Assembly (NCBI GenBank): GCA_964398225.1
Contig: CAYNLY010000016.1
Span: 1-27,108, forward strand
Reading direction: 5' to 3'
DNA length: 27,108 nucleotides
From: CAYNLY01 sp964398225
GTDB taxonomy: Bacteria > Pseudomonadota > Zetaproteobacteria > Mariprofundales > Mariprofundaceae
Shown here: positions 1 to 7,319 of the stretch, one piece after another
Numbering within the stretch: position 1 is the stretch's first letter
How the letters are laid out: each line of letters starts with the position of its first letter
The notes under the pieces: model-generated
What the model was told of the DNA's origin: nothing
Databases searched by the model: none
What the model saw: the letters and a program-made list of their open reading frames with translations, nothing else
Made by a program: the position numbers and the translations under genes

Positions 1-659
1 CGGCGCGAAAGTCGCATCGCGTTGTCGCGGGAGGCGAAGGCGCCGACCTGGACGTAAATCCGGCCGCGCGCGGCATCCGGCGCGGGCTCCGCCCATGCCT
101 CGGGCACGAGCCGGCCGTTCGTTCCGGCCGAGGCCCGTTCACGCGCGGGAGCAGGGCGGATTCGCCCTGCATCCGGCGGCACGTCGAGGGTCTGGACGCG
201 GACGAGCGCCGTACCCTTGTGCACGAAACCCAGCTCGCGCGCGGCGGCGTACGAAAGGTCGATGATGCGGTCCTTGACGAAGGGGCCGCGGTCGTTGACG
301 CGAACGATCACCGAGCGCCCGTTCTCGAGGTTGGTCACCCGAACCATCGTCGGCAGCGGCAGCGTGCGGTGGGCGGCTGTGAGCGCGTGCATGTCGAAGC
401 GTTCGCCGTTCGCCGTTTTCCGCCCGTGAAACTTGCGTCCGTACCAGGAGGCAATGCCCACCTCGTCGTATCCGTGGGCGTGGGCGGTCGGTCGATACCA
501 GCGGCCGTTCACCCGGTAGGGCGCGCCGACCTTGTAATGACCGGGCGCTCCGCCCGCCGACGGCGCGTAGGCGGGCTGGGGCTTGGGCGCGGGATGATGG
601 GCGCAGCCCAGGCTTGCGAGGGCGAGCATCCCCACCAGCGCGGCCAAAGCGCGCCTCAC
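1..659 (-). CDS. rlpA: Septal ring lytic transglycosylase RlpA family lipoprotein (3' end off the window)
   Basis: RlpA is an outer-membrane lipoprotein that cleaves peptidoglycan strands lacking stem peptides and usually binds septal peptidoglycan through a C-terminal SPOR domain. Translated from a GTG at 657-659, the protein starts with a short charged and hydrophobic signal and a Cys at residue 19 (context ASLGC, a slightly atypical lipobox). A double-psi beta-barrel follows, with the family hallmarks GIASWYG, TANGERFD, TAAHRTLPLP, VRVNDRGPF and IDLSYAAA. The last visible residues, GRIYVQVGAFAS, look like the start of a SPOR domain, which the window edge cuts. The GTG start overlaps the mltB stop by 3 bases (GTGA), so the two are probably translationally coupled. 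The mltB-rlpA order is known from the cell-elongation clusters of pseudomonads, where dacA often follows; whether it does here lies outside the window. Confidence 0.93.
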   Translation of the reverse strand, partial: MRRALAALVGMLALASLGCAHHPAPKPQPAYAPSAGGAPGHYKVGAPYRVNGRWYRPTAHAHGYDEVGIASWYGRKFHGRKTANGERFDMHALTAAHRTLPLPTMVRVTNLENGRSVIVRVNDRGPFVKDRIIDLSYAAARELGFVHKGTALVRVQTLDVPPDAGRIRPAPARERASAGTNGRLVPEAWAEPAPDAARGRIYVQVGAFASRDNAMRLSR

Positions 660-1693
660 CGGCCGACCTCGCAGCTTTGGCATCCCAGCATCGCGGCCAG
701 TTCGGTCGTCGCCATCGCGTAGTTGTACGAGCGGTTCCAGCGGGTGATGACGTAAAAGTTCCGGTGGACCAGCGCAAGCCGTTTCCCTTGCGCCGTTTCC
801 AGCTCGATCACGCCGACGGGATCGTCCGGAGACCACGGCCCGGCCGGAGGCCGGATGCCGGTATCGCCAAGCCTCGGCCAGTCGGCCGCGCGCTCAGGCA
901 ACCCCCGCCCAAGAAGCGCGCGGGCCGCGGTCGAATCCGGGATCCAGCGGGCGACCGGCCGGCCGTACTGCCAGCCGTGGCGATGGAAATAGTTGGCCAC
1001 GCTTGCGATCGCATCCGGCATCGAGTTCCAGACGTCGCGCCGGCCGTCTCCGTCCGCATCGACCGCATAGGCCCGGTACGACGACGGGATGAACTGGGTG
1101 ATGCCGAAGGCGCCGGCATAGGATCCGCGCACCGCTTCGGGCTTCAGCCCTTCTTCCCGGCAGAGCAGCAGGAACTCCCCGAGCTCCTTGGTAAAGAAGT
1201 CCGAGCGGCGTTCGAAGCCTGTGGCCAGCGTGAACAGCGCATCGAGCACGCGGTCGGTTCCGTGATGGGCGCCGTATCGCGTTTCAAGGCCGAGGATCGC
1301 CGTGATGATTTCCGCCTCGACCGCATATTGCTCGCGGGCCGCAGCAAGCGCCCGGGCATGCGCGCGCATGAAGGCCCGGCCCTTTTGCTGCATCGCCGGG
1401 GTCACGAACAGCGGCCGGTATTCGGCGTAGGGTCGCGCTTCGTAGGGACGCTCGATGCGTTCGATGATGCTGGGATCGAAGCGCGCGCGCTCGAGAATCC
1501 GTTCGATTTCCGCGGCCGGAAGCCCCGTCTGCCGCGCAAGCCTGCGCGCAAGCCGGAGCCTGGCCCCGCGCGTTGCCGGCCGGGAAGCCATTGCGCCGAC
1601 AGTCGCGGGCGCGAGCATCGCGAAGGATGCCGCGATCAGGCTGCGAAGTGCGGCGCGGCGGCCGGCAAGTTCCGGCATGCATCGATCCTGCAT
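656..1693 (-). CDS. mltB: Membrane-bound lytic murein transglycosylase B
   Basis: This lytic transglycosylase (SLT/GH103 type) cleaves the MurNAc-GlcNAc bond with formation of 1,6-anhydro-MurNAc. The 345-residue product has a hydrophobic N-terminal segment (about 14-35) without a clear lipobox, so it may be a soluble periplasmic or anchored form rather than a lipoprotein. The catalytic Glu is E137 in ILGLETRYG. GSYAGAFGITQFIPSSY (about 169-185) is the substrate-groove motif, and DADGDGRRDVWN followed by AIASVANYF is the typical EF-hand-like MltB loop. I chose the ATG at 1693 because a -10-like hexamer lies exactly 6 bases upstream and no Shine-Dalgarno is present; an in-frame ATG at 1678 is the alternative. 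It follows the pcm-like gene after a likely terminator and is coupled to rlpA. Confidence 0.95.
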   Translation of the reverse strand: MQDRCMPELAGRRAALRSLIAASFAMLAPATVGAMASRPATRGARLRLARRLARQTGLPAAEIERILERARFDPSIIERIERPYEARPYAEYRPLFVTPAMQQKGRAFMRAHARALAAAREQYAVEAEIITAILGLETRYGAHHGTDRVLDALFTLATGFERRSDFFTKELGEFLLLCREEGLKPEAVRGSYAGAFGITQFIPSSYRAYAVDADGDGRRDVWNSMPDAIASVANYFHRHGWQYGRPVARWIPDSTAARALLGRGLPERAADWPRLGDTGIRPPAGPWSPDDPVGVIELETAQGKRLALVHRNFYVITRWNRSYNYAMATTELAAMLGCQSCEVGR

Positions 1694-1699
1694 GGGCGG

Positions 1700-1705
1700 A
1701 CTCTA
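1700..1705 (-). promoter_or_regulatory. Candidate -10 element for leaderless mltB
   Basis: TAGAGT on the minus strand (4 of 6 to TATAAT, with A2 and T6 kept) ends 6 bases before the mltB ATG, putting the expected +1 on the A of that ATG. The region 17 bases further up (TTTTTA) is a poor -35 and coincides with the T tract of the upstream terminator. There is no Shine-Dalgarno-like sequence in between. Confidence 0.4.
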
Positions 1706-1722
1706 GCCGGATGAAGATTCTG

Positions 1723-1749
1723 TAAAAAGGCCGATACCGGGATGCCGGC
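1723..1749 (-). terminator. Candidate intrinsic terminator after the pcm-like gene
   Basis: Read on the minus strand just after the TAG stop, GCCGGCAT-CCCG-GTATCGGC can fold into an imperfect stem (five pairs including one G-U at the base, one mismatch, then two weak pairs) followed by C and five T. It would separate the pcm-like gene from mltB. The stem is short, so confidence is moderate. Confidence 0.45.
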
Positions 1750-1754
1750 GGCGC

Positions 1755-2444
1755 CTAGAACACGAACTCGCGCTTTTCGGGCAGGCCTTCCATGTCGGAA
1801 AGCAGGGTTTCGAAGATGGGCGTATCGATCCAGGCGCGGCCGATCTTGCGCCGGTGAACGAGCGAGAGCACGGGGTTCTGGCCGATGAAGGCGACCATCT
1901 GCCCCCCGTCGCGCACCCGGGCCTCGATGTGCTCGGGCACCTCCTTGAGCGCCGCGCCCAGCACGATCGCATCGAACGGGCCCGCAAGGCGGGGTTCGGC
2001 GTTGACGGCCTCCGGATCCATCGCGTTGATCTCGAGGACTTCGACGTTGCTCACGCCATGCTGTTCCAGGTTGCGGCGGGCAAGCTCGGCAAGCTCATGA
2101 TGGATCTCGCAGCTGGTCACATGCGCGGCGCGCATCGCGAGCATCGCGGTCAGGAATCCCGTGCCCGTTCCGACTTCGAGCACCCGCTCCTGACCGGTAA
2201 GCTTCAGCGCCTGAAGAATGTGCGCTTCCTGGAGCGGGCTCAGCATTTCCTGGCCGCAGGGCAGGGGAACATGCCCTTCCATGTAGGCGAGCGAGCGGAC
2301 GTTTTCGGGAACGAAGTCTTCCCGCGGCATCGACTCGATCAGGTCGAGCACGTCCGGATCGAGCACCTTGCAGCAGCGGATCTGATATTCGACCATGTTC
2401 CGCCGCGCGGTCTTGAAATCCATCTCGGTATTCCGACTCGGCAT
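1755..2444 (-). CDS. pcm: Protein-L-isoaspartate O-methyltransferase family protein
   Basis: The 229-residue product belongs to the Pcm/PCMT family, which methylates L-isoaspartyl residues in damaged proteins using S-adenosylmethionine. Visible are the N-terminal motif RRNMVEYQIR, PREDFVPENVR, GQEMLSPLQEAHILQAL, the SAM-binding loop VLEVGTGTGFLTAMLA (about 89-104), FDAIVLGAALKEVP and the late DGGQMVAFIG strand. This is the diverged subgroup often seen in beta/gammaproteobacteria near outer-membrane genes, whose repair activity is less well established than that of classical Pcm, so the symbol is by homology. The ATG at 2444 is supported by a strong Shine-Dalgarno (AAGGGAGGG, 6-base spacer); a second ATG seven codons in has no such site. 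It lies 71 bases beyond the rodZ stop and has a plausible promoter of its own. Confidence 0.9.
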   Translation of the reverse strand: MPSRNTEMDFKTARRNMVEYQIRCCKVLDPDVLDLIESMPREDFVPENVRSLAYMEGHVPLPCGQEMLSPLQEAHILQALKLTGQERVLEVGTGTGFLTAMLAMRAAHVTSCEIHHELAELARRNLEQHGVSNVEVLEINAMDPEAVNAEPRLAGPFDAIVLGAALKEVPEHIEARVRDGGQMVAFIGQNPVLSLVHRRKIGRAWIDTPIFETLLSDMEGLPEKREFVF

Positions 2445-2450
2445 GGCCAG

Positions 2451-2459
2451 CCCTCCCTT
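2451..2459 (-). promoter_or_regulatory. Strong ribosome binding site of the pcm-like gene
   Basis: AAGGGAGGG on the minus strand, 6 bases before the ATG at 2444. It decides the start codon and shows that this gene, unlike several neighbours, has a true 5' leader. Confidence 0.8.
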
Positions 2460-2470
2460 GAACGCCTGGA

Positions 2471-2499
2471 ACGATGCAGCAAGCGGGGCGCATTTTCAA
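2471..2499 (-). promoter_or_regulatory. Candidate sigma70-type promoter for the pcm-like gene
   Basis: On the minus strand, TTGAAA (5 of 6) at 2494-2499 is separated by 17 bases from CATCGT (3 of 6) at 2471-2476. The predicted transcription start would give a leader of about 20-30 bases containing the ribosome binding site. Confidence 0.35.
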
Positions 2500-2515
2500 G
2501 CCTCGATGGCTTCGG

Positions 2516-3505
2516 TCAGGGAACGGTCACCTCGATGTCGCGCACGACCTCGCGGAGTTCACCGAGAGTGCCTTCCTGGACGACAAGCGCATCGTCCGCT
2601 TCGATGCGCAGGGCTCCGGCGTTGCCGGTGGTCACCCAGAGCCGGTGCACCGGACGCCGCATCGTCATGCTCTCTCCCGGATGAAGCAGCGCTTCGCGCG
2701 CCGGTTCCGCGGCGGGGCGTTCGGGGTCCTCAAGCGAGGGCAGGCGGACCTGAAGCCAGACGTCGTCGCCCACGGCGGTGAAGCGGTAGCGGTGCTCCTT
2801 GGGCTCGCGCTGCGCGCTTTCGATGGGCGGGACCGGAGCAGACGGAGCGCCGGAGGCAGGCGCCGACGCGTATCCGTCCGACGTCTGTACCGCAAGGGGC
2901 GTCTCGGCGGCCTCAGGAGAGGAAGGCGACGGGCCGGGCATGGTCGCCGCATTTCCGGCGACCTTCTTCCCAGACTGCACGGCATCGGTTCCCGTCGAAG
3001 TCGCGGAAGGCGCGGATGGCTTCGGGCTGTTGGCCGCCACTTCCGGCGCTGGTGCGGGGGGCGGTTCGTTGTCGTATGCGTTCCAGATATTGAAGGCGAC
3101 GATCAGAACGACGAAGGCGGCACCGGCAATCCACGCCCAGCGGCGGCTGGGAGCGATCGGTGGATCGGGAAAGGTGAGGGGCCGGGTCAGCCGCACCTGG
3201 CCTTTGCGCAGCCGGTTCAGCTCGTCGGCGATGTCAAGCTCCAGGAAGGCTGCGTACTGCTTGAGAAAGGCCAGCGCGTAGACCTCGTCCGGCAGGTCTT
3301 CCCAGCGTCCGTCCTCCAGCGCCTGCACGTAGACGCGACGGAGCTTGAGCGCGCGCACGACATCCTCGACCGTCAGCTTCCGCGCCGTTCGCGCTTCCTT
3401 CAGCCTCTGCCCGAGGCTGGCGATCAGAGCCGCGCGGTCGTGATCCGGGGCGTGTTCCTGCGGCTCGCCGGCCGACGTGTGCTCGCGGGGCTTTTCTTCG
3501 CTCAT
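2516..3505 (-). CDS. rodZ: RodZ-like cytoskeletal/cell-shape protein (HTH, one TM segment, DUF4115)
   Basis: RodZ is a bitopic inner-membrane protein that links the MreB filament to the periplasmic cell-wall elongation machinery. The 329-residue product shows the expected order. There is a cytoplasmic helix-turn-helix of the Xre/HTH_25 type (about 28-95, with GQRLKEARTARKLTVEDV and EDGRWEDLPDEVYALAFLKQYA), one transmembrane helix (about 122-142, WAWIAGAAFVVLIVAFNIW), a Pro/Ala/Ser-rich linker (about 147-235), and a C-terminal beta domain of the DUF4115 type (about 240-329, with DVWLQVR, LLHPGESM and LWVTTGNAGALRI). It is the last gene of the rlmN operon, and its ATG overlaps the pilW stop by 4 bases. 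In many gammaproteobacteria ispG follows rodZ; here a Pcm-like gene does. Confidence 0.92.
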   Translation of the reverse strand: MSEEKPREHTSAGEPQEHAPDHDRAALIASLGQRLKEARTARKLTVEDVVRALKLRRVYVQALEDGRWEDLPDEVYALAFLKQYAAFLELDIADELNRLRKGQVRLTRPLTFPDPPIAPSRRWAWIAGAAFVVLIVAFNIWNAYDNEPPPAPAPEVAANSPKPSAPSATSTGTDAVQSGKKVAGNAATMPGPSPSSPEAAETPLAVQTSDGYASAPASGAPSAPVPPIESAQREPKEHRYRFTAVGDDVWLQVRLPSLEDPERPAAEPAREALLHPGESMTMRRPVHRLWVTTGNAGALRIEADDALVVQEGTLGELREVVRDIEVTVP

Positions 3506-4257
3506 CGCCGGTACAGACGGGCCAACTCGTCGCGCGCCCAGGCCGCATCCAGGCCTTTGGCCTGCACGGCGAATTCGCGCAGGATTTCCTTCGCCCTGCG
3601 TGTATCGCCCTGCTGGATGAGGTAGTCGAGGTAGGCTTCGACAACCGCCCGGTCACCCGGGTTGTCTTTGAGCACGGCCTCGAAGGTCGCGCGGGCCATG
3701 TTGGGACGGCCGAAGCGGGCGTAGAGCCGGGCCTCGCGCAGCTTTGGTATGACGCTTGCCGGCATGAACACCGCGGCCTGACGGTATGCCTTCAGGGCCT
3801 CGTCGAAATGCCCGAGCCCGGCTTCGGCGTCTCCGAGGTTCAGGTAAACCAGCCCCTGATTGGGGTAGCGCGGATCCTCAAGCGCCTCCATCAGCAGGCG
3901 CTTGGCCTCCCGGTACTGCTTCATCTCGATTTTCAGATTCGCGTAGTTGTTCAGCGTCGCCGCGCGCCGCTCGGCCCGAAGCGATTTGCGGTAGTAGGCC
4001 TCGCTCTTTTTCAGGTCGCCGCGCAGGCGCCAGCAGAAGGCGAGCGCATCGAGCACCTCGGGCTGACCGGGGTTCAGCCGGTCGGCCGTCATCAGCTCGT
4101 CGAAGGCCTTGGGCAGCAGCCCGCTGTTCAGGGCCTGAATGCCCAGCTGATAGTGCGCGCGGGCCGCCTTCACCGCCTGCGCATCCGTCAGCTTCCGCTC
4201 CCCGCAGCCGGCGAGAAGCCCGACCACGAGCGCGAGGATGAGCGCGCGCCGGATCAC
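3502..4257 (-). CDS. pilW: Type IV pilus biogenesis/stability lipoprotein PilW (PilF), TPR protein
   Basis: PilW/PilF is the outer-membrane pilotin lipoprotein that helps the PilQ secretin to insert and assemble. The 251-residue product has a clear lipoprotein signal peptide with lipobox LLAGC (Cys18). The rest is built of tetratricopeptide repeats, for example ARAHYQLGIQALNSGLLPKA, VLDALAFCWRLRGDLKKSEA, TLNNYANLKIEMKQYREAK and VYLNLGDAEAGLGHFDEAL. The length matches the family. Its position between rlmN and rodZ is the conserved context of pilF/pilW in gammaproteobacteria and supports the assignment over a generic TPR lipoprotein. It overlaps both neighbours by 4 bases. No other pilus gene is in the window. 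Confidence 0.9.
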   Translation of the reverse strand: MIRRALILALVVGLLAGCGERKLTDAQAVKAARAHYQLGIQALNSGLLPKAFDELMTADRLNPGQPEVLDALAFCWRLRGDLKKSEAYYRKSLRAERRAATLNNYANLKIEMKQYREAKRLLMEALEDPRYPNQGLVYLNLGDAEAGLGHFDEALKAYRQAAVFMPASVIPKLREARLYARFGRPNMARATFEAVLKDNPGDRAVVEAYLDYLIQQGDTRRAKEILREFAVQAKGLDAAWARDELARLYRR

Positions 4258-5111
4258 AGATGCCGCTCCAGGATCGCGAACACGGGCCGGATGGCCTCGT
4301 CGCCCACTCCCTTGAGCTCGGTGAGTACGCCGGTTTCCAGCGCATGGCGGCAGGCGCAGTCGGCATCCGGGTCGGCCGACTCGAGAAAAGTCTGCAGCAT
4401 CGCGCCGGCATGACGAACGTTGGCCTGCATTTGGGCGATCACCGATTCCACCGAAACGTCCTCCTCCGATTCATGCCAGCAGTCGTAATCGGTGCACATG
4501 GCCACCGTTGCATAGCACATTTCCGCCTCGCGCGCGAGTTTTGCCTCGGGCATGTTGGTCATGCCGATCACATCCATGCCCCACTGCCGGTACAGCCGGG
4601 ACTCGGCGCGCGTCGAAAACTGCGGGCCCTGCATCGCGAGGTAGGTGCCCTGTTCGTGCACCCTGATACCGTTTGCGCGGCAGGCTCGGGCGAGTGCATC
4701 GCGCAGTCCGGCGCAGGTGGGGTCGGCCATCGAGACATGGGCGACGATCGGGCCGTCGAAGAACGTGGAGGCGCGGTCGCGCGTGCGGTCGACGAACTGA
4801 TCCACGAGCACGAAGTCGCCCGGCCGAATGTCCTCGCGCAGCGAGCCCACGGCCGAGACCGAGACGATCCGGGTGACGCCGGCAAGCTTCAGCGCGTAGA
4901 TGTTGGCCCGGTAGTTGATCCGGTGGGGCGGGATCGTATGCCGGGGGCCGTGGCGGGGAAGGAACACGGCCTCCAGCGCGCCTTTCCGCGCCAGCACAAG
5001 CGGCGCCGATGGCTTCCCGAAGGGCGTTTCGAGATCCAGCTCGTCGAGGATCTCGAGGCCTTCCATCCGGTACAGGCCGCTGCCGCCGATGATGCCGATG
5101 CGCCCGCTCAT
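4254..5111 (-). CDS. mtnP: S-methyl-5'-thioadenosine phosphorylase
   Basis: This enzyme cleaves methylthioadenosine, a by-product of polyamine and SAM metabolism, with phosphate to adenine and 5-methylthioribose-1-phosphate. The 285-residue product is a PNP/MTAP-family phosphorylase: GIIGGSGLY at the N-terminus, phosphate-binding RHGPRH (53-58), SVSAVGSLREDIRPGDFV, QGPQFSTRAE, MTNMPEA (184-190) and TDYDCW (207-212). The Asp-x-Asp-Cys-Trp context is that of adenine-preferring MTA phosphorylases rather than guanosine/inosine phosphorylases. The length is normal for the family. The start overlaps the rlmN stop by 4 bases and the stop overlaps pilW by 4. Its presence between rlmN and pilW is unusual, since ndk often sits there in gammaproteobacteria. 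Confidence 0.94.
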   Translation of the reverse strand: MSGRIGIIGGSGLYRMEGLEILDELDLETPFGKPSAPLVLARKGALEAVFLPRHGPRHTIPPHRINYRANIYALKLAGVTRIVSVSAVGSLREDIRPGDFVLVDQFVDRTRDRASTFFDGPIVAHVSMADPTCAGLRDALARACRANGIRVHEQGTYLAMQGPQFSTRAESRLYRQWGMDVIGMTNMPEAKLAREAEMCYATVAMCTDYDCWHESEEDVSVESVIAQMQANVRHAGAMLQTFLESADPDADCACRHALETGVLTELKGVGDEAIRPVFAILERHL

Positions 5112-6211
5112 GATGCCTCCCCCGTTTCACCCGCGGGCTGTTCTCCCTTGAGCTGCCCGCAGGCGGCCATGATGTCCTGCCCCCGTGAGCGTCGTACCGT
5201 TGCACGCACGCCCGCCGAAATCAACCGCCGGGCGAAGTCGTTCACCCTTGCCTCGGGGCTGGGCCGGAACGATGCGGCCGGGTGCGGGTTGAAGCGCAGC
5301 AGGTTCACGCGCTCGCGATCCGGGCGCACAAAGCGAATCAGTGCCTCGAGGTCCTCCGGCGTGTCGTTGACGCCGTCGAGCATCACGTATTCGAGCGTGA
5401 TGTGCCGCTGTGGGCCGAGCGGATAGTCATCGAGGCAGGCGCGCAGGCGCTCGAGCGGGAAGGTGCGGTTGACCGGAACGAGCCGGTTGCGCTTGTCGTC
5501 GATCGCGGCATGCAGCGAGATGGCCAGATTCACCGGCAGCCGCGCGCCAAGGCGCGCGATCTGCGGAACCAGCCCCGAGGTCGATACCGTGATGCGCCTC
5601 CGGGACAGATGCAGGCCCTCGGGATCGAGCAGGCATTCGAGGCTTTCATGAACCGCGCGTTCGTTGGCGAGCGGCTCGCCCATGCCCATGTAGACGACAT
5701 GCGTGACCTGCCCGTGCAGGCCGTCGGGCACCGGATCCGAGATCAGATCCTGCTTGACGTACAGCACCTGGGCGACGATTTCGGCCGCGCTCAGGTTGCG
5801 CTCGAAGGCCTGCGTGCCGGTGTGGCAGAAGGGGCAATCGAGCACGCAGCCCACCTGCGTGGAGACGCAGACCGTGCCGCGCTCGGCCTCCGGGATGAAC
5901 ACGCTTTCGATGAAGCGGGGACGCGCATCGCGGCTTAAGCGGAACAGGTATTTCCGCGTGCCGTCGCGCGAGACCAGCTTGCGTACGAGGGTGAGCGGCT
6001 GGCAGAGCAGGCGCGCGGCAAGCTCGGCGCGGAGCGCAGCGGGAAGGTTGCGCATCCGCTCGGGATCCAGCACGCCCTTGTTCACCCAGTCGCGGATCTG
6101 GCGGGCGCGGAACCGCGGCTGTCCCAGGCTTTGCATCAGCCGCATCAGCGCCTCCCCGCGCAGCGTGGGCAGTTCCGCTTGTGCACGGATTTCGGAGGCT
6201 TGCGTGCGCAT
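5108..6211 (-). CDS. rlmN: Dual-specificity 23S rRNA A2503 / tRNA A37 C2-methyltransferase RlmN
   Basis: RlmN is a radical-SAM enzyme that methylates C2 of A2503 in 23S rRNA and of A37 in some tRNAs. From the ATG at 6211 the protein has 367 residues. The 4Fe-4S ligands are C122, C126 and C129 in CVLDCPFC. The two catalytic cysteines of the ping-pong mechanism are C115 (TVCVSTQVG) and C351 (DIMAACGQL). Also present are VYMGMGEPLAN, ITVSTSGLVPQI, LAISLHAAIDDKR and LEYVMLDGVND. I chose this ATG, not an in-frame ATG 22 codons upstream at 6277, because the longer version would extend into the divergent gene and would bury the -10-like element at 6218-6223. It heads a four-gene operon with mtnP, pilW and rodZ. 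Confidence 0.96.
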   Translation of the reverse strand: MRTQASEIRAQAELPTLRGEALMRLMQSLGQPRFRARQIRDWVNKGVLDPERMRNLPAALRAELAARLLCQPLTLVRKLVSRDGTRKYLFRLSRDARPRFIESVFIPEAERGTVCVSTQVGCVLDCPFCHTGTQAFERNLSAAEIVAQVLYVKQDLISDPVPDGLHGQVTHVVYMGMGEPLANERAVHESLECLLDPEGLHLSRRRITVSTSGLVPQIARLGARLPVNLAISLHAAIDDKRNRLVPVNRTFPLERLRACLDDYPLGPQRHITLEYVMLDGVNDTPEDLEALIRFVRPDRERVNLLRFNPHPAASFRPSPEARVNDFARRLISAGVRATVRRSRGQDIMAACGQLKGEQPAGETGEAS

Positions 6212-6217
6212 GGCCGT

Positions 6218-6223
6218 ATTGTG
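6218..6223 (-). promoter_or_regulatory. Candidate -10 element for leaderless rlmN
   Basis: CACAAT on the minus strand (4 of 6 to TATAAT) ends exactly 6 bases before the rlmN ATG. The expected +1 is the A of the start codon. No Shine-Dalgarno exists in the six intervening bases, and the -35 region is weak. It overlaps the -35 element of the divergent plus-strand promoter. Confidence 0.45.
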
Positions 6224-6250
6224 ACAGGTTCCGGCCGATTTCGATAGCAT
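6221..6250 (+). promoter_or_regulatory. Candidate sigma70-type promoter of the ATP-grasp cassette
   Basis: GTGACA (5 of 6 to TTGACA) at 6221-6226, an 18-base spacer, and TAGCAT (4 of 6) at 6245-6250. The hexamer ends 7 bases before the ATG at 6258, so the predicted transcript is leaderless or nearly so. No ribosome binding site is seen. Confidence 0.45.
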
Positions 6251-6257
6251 CGGGCCC

Positions 6258-7319
6258 ATGACCTGGCTTGCCAGCACGACTCCGGTGCCGGTTCCCGCTC
6301 CGGCTTTCGATGCGATGCTCCGCTTTGCGCGCCTGATCGTTCGCCTCGAGGACCATCCGGTCTATCAGGACCAGCTCGCCGACCGGATTCCCGAGGCGGC
6401 CCGCCATCGTCCGGGCATGCCCAGCGTGCTGATGGGCTTCGATTTTCACCTCACCGACGACGGTCCCCGATTGATCGAGATCAACAACAACGCCGGCGGG
6501 CTGTACATCGGCGAGGGGCTCTGGCTGCCGCAGCCCGAGCTTGATGAGCTCAAGGGAAGCCTCGAGGAGCGGCTGCGCTCGATGTTTCCGCCCGCATGGC
6601 GGGTGATGGCGATCATGGACGAAAACGTCCGCGAACAGTTCATGTATCCGGAAATGTGCGCCTACGCCGATCTTCTGCGGGCCGAGGGCAGGGTGGTGTC
6701 GGTCGTTTCCCCCGAGGAGATCGAGGAGGACGGTGCGGGCCTTTGGGTGCGGGGGCGCAGGCTGGATGCGATCTACAACCGGCACACGGATTTCTATCTC
6801 GAGTCCGAGGCGCTTGCGCACGTGCGCCGGGCCTATCTCGCCGGCCGGGTTGTGCTCAATCCGCATCCGCGCAGCTACGCGCTGCTCGGGGACAAGTCCC
6901 GGATGGTGGACTGGTGGACGCCGGGGCTTCTGGAGCGGTGCCTGAGTGTGGATGAGGCTGCCTTCGTCCGGGAAATCACACCGCGCTGCCACATCCTGCG
7001 CGATCTAGATCCCGAAGAACTCTGGCGGGAGCGGCGCCGCTGGGTTTTCAAGCCCGCCGCGCGCCACGGAGGAAAGGGCGTGCTTCTGGGCTCATCCATC
7101 AGCCGGCGCCGGTTCGCCGAACTCGATCCGGATGAGACGATCGTGCAGGCCTTTGTTCCCCCCAGCCGGGTTCAGGTCGACGGCCGGTCGATGAAGTTCG
7201 ACGTCCGCCTGTTCATGCATGGCGAACGCCTGATCGCGGTTGGCGGCCGGATCTGGACCGGTCAGGTCACGAACTTCCGCACGCCGGGTTCGGGGTGGGT
7301 TGCGCTTGAGATCATCTGA
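6258..7319 (+). CDS. Circularly permuted ATP-grasp-like ligase, substrate unknown
   Basis: I do not recognise a characterised orthologue. The 353-residue protein has ATP-grasp features in the order seen in circularly permuted members such as the synthetase domain of glutathionylspermidine synthase. EINNNAGGLY (74-83), which resembles the magnesium-binding Glu-x-Asn motif that normally lies near the C-terminus, comes early. DKSRM (212-216) follows, then the nucleotide-binding strand and glycine-rich loop FKPAARHGGKGV (264-275), QAFVPP (297-302) and KFDVRLF (313-319). The inferred reaction is ATP-dependent coupling of a carboxylate to an amine or thiol. There is no signal peptide or membrane segment. 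It is the first gene of a cassette with a TIGR04283 glycosyltransferase, which starts inside its last codons, and a TIGR04282 transferase. Start: the only ATG compatible with the divergent rlmN promoter. Confidence 0.75.
   Translation: MTWLASTTPVPVPAPAFDAMLRFARLIVRLEDHPVYQDQLADRIPEAARHRPGMPSVLMGFDFHLTDDGPRLIEINNNAGGLYIGEGLWLPQPELDELKGSLEERLRSMFPPAWRVMAIMDENVREQFMYPEMCAYADLLRAEGRVVSVVSPEEIEEDGAGLWVRGRRLDAIYNRHTDFYLESEALAHVRRAYLAGRVVLNPHPRSYALLGDKSRMVDWWTPGLLERCLSVDEAAFVREITPRCHILRDLDPEELWRERRRWVFKPAARHGGKGVLLGSSISRRRFAELDPDETIVQAFVPPSRVQVDGRSMKFDVRLFMHGERLIAVGGRIWTGQVTNFRTPGSGWVALEII

Noticed and set aside
6212..6277. A 22-codon N-terminal extension of RlmN from an ATG at 6277.
   Set aside because: It would run into the divergent gene, has no family similarity, and removes the promoter-like element that fits the ATG at 6211.
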